Origin: Spongospora subterranea f. sp. subterranea
Taxonomy: Eukaryota > Endomyxa: Phytomyxea > Phytomyxea > Plasmodiophorida
Reading direction: 5' to 3'
Assembly (NCBI GenBank): GCA_049724395.1
Contig: JAUGWO010000194.1
Span: 62,001 to 126,000 of the forward strand
Length of the DNA: 64,000 nucleotides
Shown one piece after another: positions 1-14,050 of this stretch (positions are counted from its first letter, which is position 1; every line of letters begins with the position of its first letter). Position numbers and translations under genes: made by a program. The notes beneath the pieces are model-generated. The model saw only the letters and a program-made list of their open reading frames with translations. It made no database searches and was not told the origin of the DNA.

Positions 1-357
1 CCGAACCCGCATTTGTGACGAACGCGTTGATCGGAACGGTAAGATCATTGAGCCCTTTGTTCCTTTCAATTACAGTGATGCGACATCGCTTGAACCGCGC
101 GTAGAGACCCATTGGTTCCCCCACCGATGCCCTTTCCTGCTCGTTTCCCCCCGTTCCCCCTCTGTTCATCGTCACAGATGTTCGATCCCGGTACAACATA
201 TGGGGTTGACTGAGGGTCCAGTATAATCGGGACACCTCAGGACGTGGCGCCAGTCCACACATTTCCCACCCGACGTCCATCCCGTCATCACGCCTCACGC
301 GCCTCAGTAAACACACAAACGGCTCCATACGGCGGGGTCGGTTTGGCACCTGTTGCC

Positions 358-1841
358 ATGGACGTGGCGAAAGTGCTCCATACATGTGTATTCGGCATCG
401 CCACCTGCATCATGATACCCCTCCCTATTCTGTTCTGGAGACGCCGCTCAACATCGTACGCCATACGCGTGCGTCGCCCGCACACGCTCTGCCTGTCGGC
501 CCTGATCGCCTGCATCCTCGAGTTCATCCTGTGTCTGCCGCACATGCGCCCCGATACGCCGGCCTGGATCACCATCATCCCATTGGTGATCCTGACCAGT
601 GCGGTTCAGGATCTGCTCTGGGTCGTCCAGTTTCACTACTACTTCATCTGGTGTTTACATCAGGTCGCCGTGGCCACAAATGGTCCAGCCGCGTTCGCCA
701 ACACTGATCAGGTGTTCGTTTAGGAACGACTTCGAGCTGATACCGAATCCGGGCAGAAACCTGGGCGTATTGCGGTACGACCGATCAAAACCAGCACATC
801 ATCAACGCTGACAACGACCTTAACGCCAATACCGCCCCCAAGACGCACCTCAGTTTCCAGTTTTTTCACGACCCATTCGTATCTGATTTGTAACAACGCC
901 GAGATCATCTTGGTCACGGTTAACACGATTCTGCTCGTGGTCCCGATCCTGATCTACATTGTCCTGAGGATTGACGACCTCGGAATGCCGTTCGTTCAAT
1001 GTATGTCTCAGACACACGTGGGATTCGTGATCATGACGTGGATCGCCATCCGAGGAATGCTCTTCCTGTGCATGATCGCCCCGTTCATATCGCAGCTGAC
1101 CAGAAGCCACGACGTTCTAGGTTAGGAAGTTGATGTTGACGCGATCTTCGAAGGGCGAACAATCATTTGTTGTTGTCAGGGGTCTGTCGCAGTTGGCGCA
1201 TTGCCCTCGGTCAAGGCTGTGTCGCCATATCGGTCATCACGTTGGCCGTTATCCTCCTGGTGGCGTACCCAGGGCATAGTGACCTGATCGTCGCCTATGG
1301 TATCTCGTTGCCGATGGTCGTACTGATTCCGGCGATGTCCCTTGAACTGATGGGCCGTCCGCTCTACGACGAGCACACCCATCGCGTGCCCAAACTGGAC
1401 GTCAATCAGCGGAACCTGTTCCAGAGTTTCGTGAAGACCCGGGAAGGATATGACGCCCTGATGATGCACTCGGCTCGCGAATTCAGCACCGAAAACGTGC
1501 TCTTTTTACGGGACGTCAACGCGTTCGAGGAAGCGCCCACAGCGGCGGAAGCGCAACGAATCTGGAATCAGTATCTGGTGACGCCCGGTGCGATTTCGCC
1601 CGTCAACGTATCGTCCCAGGCGAATACCGCATGTCGGGAAACCGCTTTCGGTCCCGACAAATTCGAGATTCCCAAACACGAGATCATCAAGTTGTTGACG
1701 AGCGACACGATGGTGCGATTTATGGGAACCAGCGAGGGCGCTGCGGTGTGGAACCGATTCATAGAGCGGCGCGAAGAGCTGATCACGCTGACGCAGGATC
1801 ACGGGTCCAGACGATCTGAAACCATCACAAAATCTCGATGA
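358..1841 (+). CDS. 7TM receptor-like protein with C-terminal RGS domain
   Basis: Seen: hydrophobic segments at about 390-440, 480-540, 560-650, 905-965, 1015-1095 and 1205-1340 suggest six to seven membrane spans. A soluble C-terminal part (about 1400-1800) has the RGS pattern: HSAREFSTENVLFLRDV, then a region ending IWNQYL. Two introns make the frame work. The one at 712-756 (45 nt) is a multiple of three and contains an in-frame TAG; the one at 1121-1179 (59 nt) restores LGVCRSW. The first in-frame ATG is at 358, just before TM1; an upstream exon cannot be excluded. Known: RGS domains accelerate GTP hydrolysis by G-alpha, and 7TM-RGS fusions occur in plants (AtRGS1) and several protist groups. 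Inference: plasma-membrane regulator of heterotrimeric G-protein signalling. The RGS assignment rests on pattern only. Confidence 0.7.
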
Positions 1842-3050
1842 ACCGACGCCGAACGTGTGTCGAACTCACGAACCCGCATATAGTTAACAACAACTTCGGT
1901 CCAAACAAACTGGATCAACGCTGTAAAACCGGCAGTGTCAGGGCGAACCGAAACCAACTTGCTGACGCTTCTCCGGCGCGTTAGCGATTATGGCGCCAGA
2001 GACGGTGAGTGAGTAGTGCAGATTTCAGCACATGTTCCAAAACACTTTTCAGCCCATCGTTATTGATATTGACGACGCTTTCACGCCAGTGCCGCAGCGG
2101 CAGAGCCCTAAACTGTCACCAATCGCAGCAGTTCTGGACCGGGCTCTCCCTGGGAGACAATCGCCGAAATACCATTGCACAATGACATTTGTTACGTCGG
2201 GGACGGTCGTAAACGACCACGCAAGCGAGCACTCTTTACCGCCCTTGACAGCGGCAGGTCAGGACGCAACGAGACGTGAATGATCGCCAGGATCTGAGGC
2301 ATCGTCACACATCAAGATAACTGATAGATATCCGGCATCGGCGTTGTAGCTGAATTCCAAGACGAATCCAGGGCCGGACAACGCTGCAATCAAGAATCGG
2401 TCGTGAGGTGGTGTCCGCCCGATGGCGTCCACTTCACTGACAGAATCACAGGGACGTTCAGAGCGCGTCGACAATGTGGCGCCAATGACCAATGATCTCA
2501 GTTAACATTGTCAAAGATTCTCTGCACATCGCTGGACACTCGTTCATTGTTGGCTGTATTGGCCGAAAATTGCACGTCAAAGGCGCAGAAGGCCATCACG
2601 TCCAACGAAGTGGACCGACAGACGATGGTTCGTAGCCGTGTTGTCGGGGAGAGGAAACAGCAGTGGGTACGAAGATTGGAAAAGAGATTCGAATCCTGTT
2701 TATAAAGGACAAACATAAAGTCAAAGGAAAACACGCTGAAAAGCCCCGAACCCCTCCGTTTCCTCATTTCTGCCCGCATCGCTGAAATGATCACAACAGC
2801 CAATCATGATCAGATCCCCCTTCGTCATTTCATACATAATCTAACCCTGTCAAATGGTTATGGTCGCATATCGACCCATAACTTTTTGTTGTTCGTTCGG
2901 AATTCTTCCTTGCTCTAACGAGGTTCAACTGCAAGGCGGAACCTGCATAGTTTCGGTTCCGAACTCCATCCGATGTAAACCTACTTCATAGCTGGAACCT
3001 GCAGTTTGGTCATGCCCAGTCGTCGTTTCGTCTAAAATCACAAAAGCTGC
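1842..3050. other. No recognisable gene
   Basis: Only short, unconvincing open frames on both strands. I see no conserved motif, RNA gene or clear repeat. The stretch probably holds the 3' flank of the receptor gene and intergenic DNA. Confidence 0.4.
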
Positions 3051-3059
3051 AGTTGAAGC

Positions 3060-4200
3060 CACGTCGCGTATCTTCTGGTGGCACATCCAAACGTAAATCA
3101 AATCACAGGTTCTTATCCATGCCCTGGTTGTAGCAATTGGCGACAAATCAGTTCCCGATTCCAGATGAATGTGGGACGTCTCCATGAGGTCATAATTGCT
3201 TTCCACCTCCACCCTGACATGGGAGCTGAAGACTTCTCCATTTGTGCAGCCACGTTCAATCTCACGTGCTGAGACCAACGCTCCTGGCGGCGGAAGGACT
3301 AATATTTACAAATGGCTTGATCTGGGCAGGTGTATCAGCAAGGCCGACTTCATGGCCATCGTCCCAGACGTCATGAAATTCCGGTTCAAGAAGGGCGACG
3401 CGTCGTCAATGATTGACAATAAGCGTCTGGCCAAGTACTTCAAGAAGATGGAGCAACTTATGGGCACATTCAAGCCGATGAAAAATTCGTAATTTACGAT
3501 GGCGTGACACAGAAGCTGTCAGCGGTCGCGAAGAAGATCGGCGCCCAGTACATCAGCAAGGACACCTTCCGCCTATCCAACGATAGCAAGTCGAGCGGCA
3601 GGCTCGATCGTAACCCGAAATACCAGACCGAGGAAAACGGTCGCCTCGACATTGATCATGACTCGCTTCGAGCACGGTGACCCGGCCACTTTCAACGAGG
3701 TTATGACTGCTATACAGAACAATTCTGGCACTAAGGACAGGGATTCCGACTTCATTCGTCAAGGTCGCAAGCATGAGAACCTGGGTGAGTCGGGTCAACG
3801 CGCGGACGCGATACTCGAACCGTATCGGCATTATTTCCCAAAAGGTTCCGGCCGATTGGAATCCACTGGCGAGGGCAACAGCGCGCGAATTCGACATTCG
3901 GCTCTCAATTTGAACGCAAGCCAGTCAAAGGTTTGGTTAAGCAGCAATTCTTTAAATTTCGCTATGAACCTACGAAGGACAAGGTGGTTGCCGATTTCGT
4001 CAGCACTGTGCTGACTGTTCCTCGCGAAACTTTATTGGCATGATCGAGGCAGGACACGCGCATCGACAATCACCTGAGTTCGTTGAATGAGAACTCCATC
4101 TACAAGCACATGACGACATCCATGCTCCAGACACATTTAGTTTGACGGACCTTACTTGGATTGCAACATTCGATAAAATCACAGTCGGCCGATAATAAAA
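3060..4200 (+). pseudogene. Frameshifted coding unit of unknown function
   Basis: Three overlapping frames read like one interrupted protein. A Lys/Asp-rich stretch containing FKKGDASSMIDNKRLAKYFK (about 3290-3490) ends at a stop next to an A5 run (3481-3485). The next frame continues with IYDGVTQKLSAVAKKIGAQY (about 3497-3660). A third frame continues from about 3655 with EHGDPATFNEVMTAIQNN. A weaker tail runs to about 4050. The first break is next to a homopolymer, so it could be a sequencing error; later breaks look more like decay. I do not recognise the family. It may be a real gene with errors or a genuine pseudogene. Confidence 0.4.
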
Positions 4201-5366
4201 TGATTAACGAATTCTACACCGGGCATTCTGGTTCCATGGGGTGTTTATTCAAACGTGGCCATCCTAATGATGCCCGTTTATTTAGGTGCATCAGGATTTG
4301 GATGTCTTCACGCCTGCCGCCGCCGTTGGATTGCACGCCTGTCGTAATCGCAACCGAAGCCACCGTCCTCCGCATCGTGACGCAAGAGAACTTGGTGTAT
4401 ACTGTCTGTAGCTCCATATTGCCGATTCCTGATCTCGGAATGCCCCACATGCCCAGGGTCGGGATTACACTTCTTGGCGCCCCCACATTCGCACTTACGC
4501 CACATTGCTGGAGACGGGATACACTTCTTGGCGCTCCACATGGGTAAAAAGCTTCTGGAATTATTTTGTGGTGTACGGGTATTCAAGTTTCAAAGAAACC
4601 GACGTTGTGTCGGGCGACGTAGTGGTATGCACGGTGATACATCCGATTGTCAAAGCGAGGGTAACCGCAAATCATAGCAAAATGGTTTCAAACTCAACAC
4701 CGCCCCTGAAGCAGTGGAGGGTTTTCGGAAGTCGATTCGGTTTGAATTTGTTCAAGTTAAAATCGATATTGCCAGCCACGCGAAATCGTTGCCGACCTGC
4801 CCACAAACTCGTCAGTACATCGCGCGATCACGACCCGCCATTTGCATTCCGAAATAAATCTTCAATCGTGCACCGATAAAAGTTCTGTAATTCGGCGTCC
4901 TTTGACCGGTTGAGTAGCCATTGACGACTTCCGCGATAAAGTAATTCACGAACATTCGAAAGTTCCAGAGCCCCAATTCGACTACGACCTTCCGCGATGT
5001 TGTCTCATGACCAACTACCGACGGCCATAACGAAAATAACCAGTGAAACAGAAAAGTAGGATAATTGGATTTCCTCGCATGGCAACAGTTCATGAACAAT
5101 CCATGTGAAAAACAGCAAAATCAGCCATAGATATCGACAAGTGAAGCATCGTTTCGACTGATAAGCGACGAAGCTACAAATATCATTACGAAACGTACTT
5201 CAAAAACAAATATGAAAGGAGAGTGAGATCATTCAGTGAGTCAATCAAACCACATACTGGAATGACTCACTATAGAGAACCACTGAGGAGCCAGTGAACA
5301 TGGACGAAGAATCATTAACTTAATTTTGCAACTGTTTGCCACCATCGTTAATTTAACTCTGTTGTT
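4201..5366. other. No recognisable gene; short local repeat
   Basis: A short imperfect direct repeat (core TACACTTCTTGGCG) occurs near 4467 and 4521. The rest has only short open frames. The last 100 bases are probably the 5' flank of the secreted-protein gene at 5367. Confidence 0.35.
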
Positions 5367-6671
5367 ATGGCGAGAATCCAATCACCTTCCGTTCAGATAC
5401 TAATTGTGTTAACCGTATGCGCTCTGTCGTACCAGATTGTATCTGGTACGACTTATGGAGGAGTTCAAGCTGTTGGAGGAGGAGGATCCGCTAAACAAAT
5501 TGGAGGGGGAGGGTTGGGAGGAGGAGCAAAAACTGTGACATCGCCGAAAACCGACATAAAAGCATCACCGATGAACAAAAAACTACCCCAACATGGTGTT
5601 TCCGCCAACGCAGGCAGTAAATTATCTATCAGTAAAAGCGCAAGCTTGAGCGCCAGCGTAAGCGCATCAAGTGCAGATGCTAAGCCGCGAGCGCCGACCA
5701 CGTCCCAACCTACGACATCTGAACCGACACCCCAACCTGAACCTGATTCTGACGCGAATGAGACTCGTGAACCAGATAGTGAAGAACCCAGTGATGAACC
5801 CGCTCCGACTCCATCCAGTGCCCCACCGACTTCCACCAGTGCTCCGCCAACGATACAGCTGTGTCTTCCCGGTATCAACATGACTGTCTCTATGAACGTG
5901 GCTGATGCGGCTGGGCTCATGTCGACTGGAGCGACGTATGGGCCATGCAGTGGGGCCAACACCCTGCCACCGCCAACCACTTCTGCCGCTCCTGTAACGT
6001 CTGCGCCAACTACACCGCCCATGACCACTCAGGCGCCGAACATCATCACGCAGCAACAGTCAACGATAATTCGCCAACCGATTCGGATCGCTCAAGAACC
6101 AGAGGACTGCGACGAAGACGAGGAGGAACCCGAAGCTGAGGAGGACTGTGATGATGACGATGATGATGTTCCGCCTAAAGTGAGCAGGTCAAACGCTCGA
6201 GGGGGGCTGAGGACTTTGATGATGCCAGCGGTGACGCAGTCGCAATTCGTTTCGATCAATAACGAGTCCACGGTAGTCAACAACAGTACGTCCCGATCTA
6301 ACAGCGCATCATCGCAATTTCCCATCTCCCCGACAACCGTTCCTAGCAAGTCCAACACAAGCACGCCCGATCAGGGGGCAGTCACATCGTCTTCCGGTTC
6401 AACATCCCAATTTAAGCAGTCATCTGTGAACATTAGCGCCAACGGAGGTGTCAGTGGTTCCATAGGAGGTGCAGCAACCAATATCTCCATCGGCGGTGAA
6501 GCGCACGCGAAACTCTCCACCGGAGCAGCAGCGAAAGAAAAACACGCGAAACTCTCCATCGGAGGAGCAGCGAAAGAAAAACACTCCGTGGAAATCGGAA
6601 CGAAGGAGAAACACTTAACATTGTCTGGTGAGCTCGAGGCTTCAGGTAATGCCACCATCGCCAAAAAATAA
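5367..6671 (+). CDS. Secreted Ser/Thr/Pro-rich protein with acidic cluster and KEKH repeats
   Basis: Uninterrupted 434-codon frame. Residues 1-27 form a signal peptide (hydrophobic core ILIVLTVCALSY, likely cleavage after VSG). Then come a Gly-rich stretch, a long Ser/Thr/Pro-rich region resembling mucin-type linkers, an acidic run (residues about 245-270, almost all D/E), and an N-S-T-rich segment. The C-terminus has short repeats: AKLSTGAAAKEKH, AKLSIGGAAKEKH, SVEIGTKEKH. There is no transmembrane segment or GPI-type tail. Inference: an extracellular or wall-associated glycoprotein, or a secreted effector. Low complexity makes homology hard to judge. The ATG follows an AT-rich leader, and MDH follows on the same strand after 240 bp. 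Confidence 0.75.
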   Translation: MARIQSPSVQILIVLTVCALSYQIVSGTTYGGVQAVGGGGSAKQIGGGGLGGGAKTVTSPKTDIKASPMNKKLPQHGVSANAGSKLSISKSASLSASVSASSADAKPRAPTTSQPTTSEPTPQPEPDSDANETREPDSEEPSDEPAPTPSSAPPTSTSAPPTIQLCLPGINMTVSMNVADAAGLMSTGATYGPCSGANTLPPPTTSAAPVTSAPTTPPMTTQAPNIITQQQSTIIRQPIRIAQEPEDCDEDEEEPEAEEDCDDDDDDVPPKVSRSNARGGLRTLMMPAVTQSQFVSINNESTVVNNSTSRSNSASSQFPISPTTVPSKSNTSTPDQGAVTSSSGSTSQFKQSSVNISANGGVSGSIGGAATNISIGGEAHAKLSTGAAAKEKHAKLSIGGAAKEKHSVEIGTKEKHLTLSGELEASGNATIAKK

Positions 6672-6914
6672 ACTCAGTACACCACGCTTTATCATGCTGT
6701 GCCAACTGACCCAGACCCGGCAGTCAGGCCACGTCCCACGATACACTTGTCTGTACAATACTTTTGACGGGACGAGTCCCAAGTCCACACTTTGCAAGGA
6801 GGCCCCGTCCACATACAGCATAACGTGTTAAGTGTTGGGGGTTTTGCCCTTTACTGGTACGGTGGAATAAGTTCATTACTTAAATCAGTCGAATTTCGTC
6901 GCACCACCACAGAA

Positions 6915-8484
<1,570 letters not shown>

Positions 8485-8762
8485 TCCAATCGGCGTAAGC
8501 ATAATGATTTGCGTAGTAAAAAGACCTGTTTTTCCTAATGTCTCTAAGAATGAATTGCACATATATTAGTTTTATAACGCTGTTGTTACCATTGAGTAAT
8601 GTTCTGCACATCACCTACTGTGTAAAACGTTAGTTTCAGGAGATAATTGTTGGCACAGTCGAATTTACCTTCTGGATGCTTTTTTTCTGACGCTTTTTTC
8701 CAATGCTATCTTCGGTTCGAAGGCTTCACTTCTTCGCCGTTTTTTTGAGCTGAATTTGAATG

Positions 8763-11700
8763 TCAGCGACAAGATACATATGTAAATGCATTTGACCTCA
8801 AGACTGGCAATTCCGTTGAACTGATCGTACATAAAGTACTACTCTCCGCAATGATTCGTTCCGTCAACCAGTACTTTAATGGCTGAACACAACGCCGTCC
8901 AGAATATCTGGAAGTACGAAGGCCAGTTGCCTGTGAGGAACAAGTTGGTCGAGGCAACCACCCGGTATGTAGAAAACTAACCATTTCCAAGGGCAACTCC
9001 ACAACGGTCTCAGTTGGGGTTCCGTCTCGCTTTTTAGTTGCGATGTCATTCTCTCCACCTGAAAAAAAATGTTCAATAATCGCAAAATTTGAAAAAAAAA
9101 GCAACCTTTCCGTGGCGCCATAGAGTCCTGCTTCGCTTTGACAGTTTGGTTGCGATCAGCTTTTTTCACTGCGTTTTCCCAATTTACGGGAAACCCGTTG
9201 CGGAAAGTCTTGATGGCATCTTCCCCAAATCTCTTTGCCATTAAAGCTTCATTGAGATTTAACAACGACACTGCCAAATGGTCATATATTAGTTCAGAGG
9301 TACGAAGCATAAACTTGGCGCCAACCTTTTTTGTCTGCAGCCACAGCAATTACTGTCGGCTCCAAACGCTGAAGAACGCGGAATTCCATTTTAGATTTAG
9401 TGGCGCTGTTGATGCCAGAAATCAATACAAAGTCTCCTGAAAAAGTGGCAAATCAGGCGACGATCGATATGAACACGGATTGCAAGGGCTGTAATACCTT
9501 TTAGGCGCAGACTCCAATTCTCCAAGCAAACGCATTGCAAATGATTTGATACCGGCACACTTCGACCTGAAAAAAGATGAAACATCTGACGGCAATTAAG
9601 CAAATAGCTCCAACCTTTTTCTGACGAACTTCTGCGCTTGATCACAGATGGTGTTATCGTTCGTCTCGGAGAAACACCAGAGCCACCAGAGTTCGCTTTA
9701 GGCATCCGCTCTGAAAAAAGCTTCTTGCACTTTTGTGGCGACAAAGCTTTCTTATTGCTGGCAAGAACATTGCGTTCGCAATCGTTGACAGGACCGATAT
9801 CATCATCATGTGATTGGTGAGTAGGAGGCGACGATAGAGCCTGGTCGTCACCCACTTTTAATGAACTTGTCTTTTTTTCACACGATATTGACCCGTCAGT
9901 TTCGCGGCGTTGAACAGTTTTGGAAGGAGCAATAGTTTTGGGAGACTGCGAAGCGCCTTTCAGCTCATGACTGGAGATATGAGGCACAGGGGGATTAACT
10001 CCAGACTCGGACCCCGAATTGTGCCGATCAACGGGAACATTATAAGAATGGGTATCGATGACCGCTGGCGATGATTCCGCAGCTTCCTGAGGTGTAAATT
10101 GAGGTGGAACAGGTGTATCCAAAGGAAAAATAATATCAAGGGGAACCTTTCTTGAATTGAGGTAAATACCCAGCGGGGACGGTGGCGTGGATAATGACAA
10201 AGAAATTCCGTTGGATTCGAGAATAGGAAGTTTGTTTTCTGTTTTAACAGTGGAGGATGCAATACGTGGACAAACTTTTGGGGATGGCGAACATGCCGCA
10301 CGCTGATTCGATGACGAAAGAACATTCGCGTCAATAGGACACATATCAACCAAACCCCTTGGGTCCGCTCTCTGCAGAACCACTGCAGGCAAAGCGGTTG
10401 TACGCAAGGATTCAGATTTCTTATATATTTGCTCCCGCCGTGCCAGGAACGATGGGGATGCGGAAACGGTGGGGGTAGGCCTGTTTGAACGTGGATCTGA
10501 ATGAAGCAGCATACTCGAAAAACCAGCGCGATCGAAAGCTGGGAGCGGGGAGGATGGAGACGAAGAAACCGTGGCATGTCGAGAAAGCGGGTTCTTGGGA
10601 GGACTAGCGCGACTAAGAACTGGGCGTGATGAAGATGCAGCAACAGAGGCGCTAGGCCTACTCGGTGAAAGCAAATTACTGGAAAAACTAGAGCGATTGC
10701 AAACTGGGAGCGGAGATGCAGAAACAGAGGTTTCAGGCCTAATCGGAGATATCAGGTTAATGGGAGAACTAGGGCGATTGGAAACTGGGTGCGTTATGGA
10801 TGGAGATGTAGAAACAGAGGCGTCAGACCTAATCGGAGAAAGTACGTTATTGGGGAAGCTGGCGCGATTGCCACCTGGGAGCCTTTCTGCAACATCATTG
10901 AATTCAGGATTAAAGACATAATCATGATCATTCATTGGTAGAGACGACTCCATTTCTGGCCCATTTTGATCAATTTCAGACTGGGAAAGTGTAGTAGCTG
11001 GTTCCGGAACCTCGAAAGCGTTTCGAATCACATTAACAGGTGCAGATAAAGGAAGAGATGGGGGAACTGGCGACGTACGTGGACATGGGACTTTAAGCCT
11101 GTCTGAAGTCTCACTTAATATTTGTCGTTGTAATCATCGGCAGATCATGAAGGTCTTCATCATAAGAAACTGCAAAACCACCATCGAACGACACCTGAAT
11201 CGCTGCCGCGCCTTCTCCAGCTTCGTCGGCGGAACCTATTAATAACCGAGATGCTGCAAACTCCTCCGATGCCTGGAGGTCAATCGGAAAATCTTTTGCA
11301 CCATTAATGTCTGAGTTCCCAATTAACGAGCTTTCATCAGTCATTCCTGCTTCGACGTTTTCAACTGTCTTGCTTGTATTTGTCGTTGCAATCGTTGGAA
11401 GATCATGGACGTCGCCAACAAAAGAATTTGTAAAAGGAACTTCCAACGGCACAGACGTCGCTGACGAATCGTCTTGAGCTTCGTCGGAAGATATAATTGC
11501 CGCGCCAGATGCAACCCGATCTTTTAAAGCCTGAAGCGTTGGGTCAATTGATATATTTTCCGGAACAGAAACGCCAGAATTTTGGGTCAAAAAGCTTGCT
11601 TCAGACGTTTTCGCTGTCTCTTGACTCAACTTCTTTGGGGTAAAAAGCAGGGTTTGCTGTAATTTTGATTTTGGTCTGAGGGCATTTAAAAGAGAGTGAA

Positions 11701-12814
11701 AAGAGGAAGATTCGTTGCCAGCAGCAGACATCATTGGGGATGGTTGGCATGCGCGGACAACAGCCGACATCCCGGAGGATGTGCTATCACGAGATATACC
11801 CTTCCTGTGGTTACTTGAGTTGTCAAGCACTCGTGGAGCTATTCCATCATCAACAAGACATCGACCACCAGAAAGGGCCCTTTGAGGGCTCGAACCGGGG
11901 CGAACAGAAGGGCGACTAGAAGTAGGAGGAATAGGATTCAGTGGTGAACTCGGAAGCGTCGGAGGAATATGGTTTGAATAGTGAGCGTTTGACACATGCT
12001 GTGATGTTATCTGCGGCACCGTATTGGCTGGCAATTTGACATCATTGGACTCTTGCTCAAGGACGGACAACGAATTTGGGGCCGACGTAATAGCTGAAGA
12101 AATTGATTTTGGCGAAAACGAAGGCTTGATGTCGAGCGGCAAGCTACACTGACCACGCTCCGACGCGAAATTCGCCTTCGTTGCGCGGCTTGCCACATTT
12201 CCATCCACATGGATAATCTCCGAATGGCTTGTCGTCGGCAGAGCAGTATTAGCAGGTTTACTTGAAGACGCAGAATGATGATTTTTAGGCACGTCTGTAA
12301 TAGGACGGGTTGTCGTTGACGAGAATGTTCCCACACCATTGCTGAGACGAACAGTTCCGACCAATGCTGGCGATGATGTGGTCTGATGTGGATTAGGAAC
12401 GGGTATACTGTGAGCAGATGATGACTGCGGAACAGAGTTGATTTCTGATCCAGATTTAGCAGGGCTAGAATCGAACAGATTTTGAGGCAACCTGGGTCGA
12501 GGTGCTGCTGGACGAGAGAATTGGAAAGGGGATTGAAGCGATTTAGAAGCCGCAAGAGACGATGAAGGAGACGCAAACGTAGAGAAAAATGACGAATTCG
12601 TATTGGGTGAAGGCGAGGCAGCCGCGATACGAGACAACAGCATTTTTGGAGTTGGACTTTCTCTTCTCAACAAATCCAACCTGGCGTCAACGTGCTGCCT
12701 GGCGGTGGCGGCGATGGAAAACGGGGCACGCTGAGCCCACGGTTTACAGAGCTGCTCACTCGAATTAGGGTAGCGACCCGGGGGATGGGTTTGATGCCGC
12801 CATCTAGGTAGCAT
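8763..12814 (-). CDS. KNL2: KNL2/MIS18BP1-like centromere protein: disordered region, SANTA domain, CENPC-k motif
   Basis: Known role of the family: licensing CENP-A deposition at centromeres. Seen: a long Ser/Pro-rich N-terminal region (about 12814-9615) with repeats such as NLLSPIRP and two copies of a segment ending VHDLPTI/LHDLPMI. Then a SANTA-like domain: VCLENWSLRL, ISGIN, and the diagnostic end GFPVNWENAV. A last exon carries a CENPC-k motif (GLRTSR..PLKYWLTER). Introns: 9567-9614, 9437-9497, 9059-9105, 8931-8981 (47-61 nt). Two single-base frame breaks occur: about 11118 and the A6 run at 9327-9332 inside SANTA. The start at 12814 is the first in-frame ATG; an upstream exon is possible. 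An alternative, CENP-C proper, is less likely because I see no C-terminal cupin and SANTA is present. Confidence 0.75.
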
Positions 12815-13756
12815 CCAACGTCGTCGATCGTGAACGACCAATCGGATTTTTATCGGACCAATCGTGACTGGGTCGCGCAACTATTTCATCACTACAGTGG
12901 TAGATTGCACAGACGTCGATCAAATTTTGCGCCAAAACTTTCAACACCTTCGTGAATGTGGATGTAAATTTGAGCTAGGCCACAGCTAGAAACCCAATCT
13001 GGCTTCGCTGAAAACTGGTGGACCGGGTTTCTTATGATAAAACACCAGGCGAATGGCAGGACGACGAAAAAACACACGGCGGGCATAACATTGCACAGGT
13101 CGTATCATGCGACACGATGGTACTAATTACAACATGGCGAAAGGACGGGGAATGATGAGGTTGGGACGGTGTATTGATTACGGATGCTTTACAATGGCGT
13201 GGCGGGTTGTTCGAGCTGAGAACGTTGTGTCCCTGCTCGCCACGACGACCATTCGAAGCATCGTTTCAAGCTTGCCAATACCCGTCCTGTCGCCATGTCA
13301 TGTCGCGTTATACGACCTCTGCAATATTATGACCGCCGTGCTCCATTACCTGGCCGCTGAATTCCGCTCCCATTGACACCTTTTTATTTACTGTGGCGTC
13401 ACGATTGTGTTCATCGAGCGGGAAATTCGCTCAGATCCAATCCCATTCTCTGTGATCGATCTCCGACCCGTAACCCCATCCATCCCAAAGCGTTTTACAT
13501 ATCTACATTGGGGTTTAAAATCGTAAAAAGAGTGGAAATGATGTGTATATTAGAGTGTTAGGTTTAGGGTGAATGACTGGATCACATGTGTCCTCCTCCT
13601 CCTCCCAACAGAAGAGGGGTTACCCTTACCCAGAGTGGGCTGCGCCACCCACGTGTACTGTCAAATAAGGTCTTGGACTTCGGTCAATAACTGCAACGTT
13701 CAGCAGATCGGCGAAGCGTCCATTGGCAGCCATGAGCACATGGATTGGCGCTGCGT
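12815..13756. other. Probable bidirectional intergenic region
   Basis: An open frame of 89 codons at 13107-13376 (+) has no recognisable features. The region probably holds the 5' flank of KNL2. I see no RNA gene or repeat. Confidence 0.3.
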
Positions 13757-14050
13757 ATGGCTTTTCAATTGCCGCTGCTAATTCCTGGGTGCGTACTGGC
13801 AACGTTTGGGGTCAAGTCTATGCCAAAAGCTGGTTTTCCAAAACCAGTACGTGGACGCGATTTTCTGTATAACCGTTCGTTGTTTCGATCTGAGCACAAA
13901 ACTATTTTAGTTAAGATAGAACATATTGTCGCAACGGCGACTTTTGCGTTCGTTGGCTACCGGGCCAAAAAACACTTCGCAGGAACTGTGGAGCAACTAT
14001 CTGCTTATGAAAATGAATATTCTGATTCAGCTAAACGATACAAGGTGTGA
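13757..14050 (+). CDS. Small putative membrane protein, uncertain
   Basis: From the ATG at 13757 an open frame begins with a hydrophobic segment (LPLLIPGCVLATFGV), followed by a basic loop and a second hydrophobic stretch (IVATATFAFVGY). The start resembles small subunits of respiratory complex I in general form only. A possible intron (from about 13910 to the CAG at 13981) would shorten it. It lies tail-to-tail with the uS2m gene. Weakly supported. Confidence 0.25.
   Translation: MAFQLPLLIPGCVLATFGVKSMPKAGFPKPVRGRDFLYNRSLFRSEHKTILVKIEHIVATATFAFVGYRAKKHFAGTVEQLSAYENEYSDSAKRYKV

Noticed and set aside
721-723. In-frame TAG in the receptor gene as evidence of stop-codon reassignment
   Set aside because: A 45-nt GT-AG intron (712-756) removes it and keeps the frame; its size fits other introns.
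4440-4560. Cys-rich minus-strand frame as a zinc finger
   Set aside because: Too short, irregular Cys/His spacing, and created by a short local repeat.
5465-6028. 187-codon frame antisense to the secreted-protein gene
   Set aside because: Shadow frame produced by biased Ser/Thr/Pro codons on the plus strand, which has the signal peptide and full-length frame.
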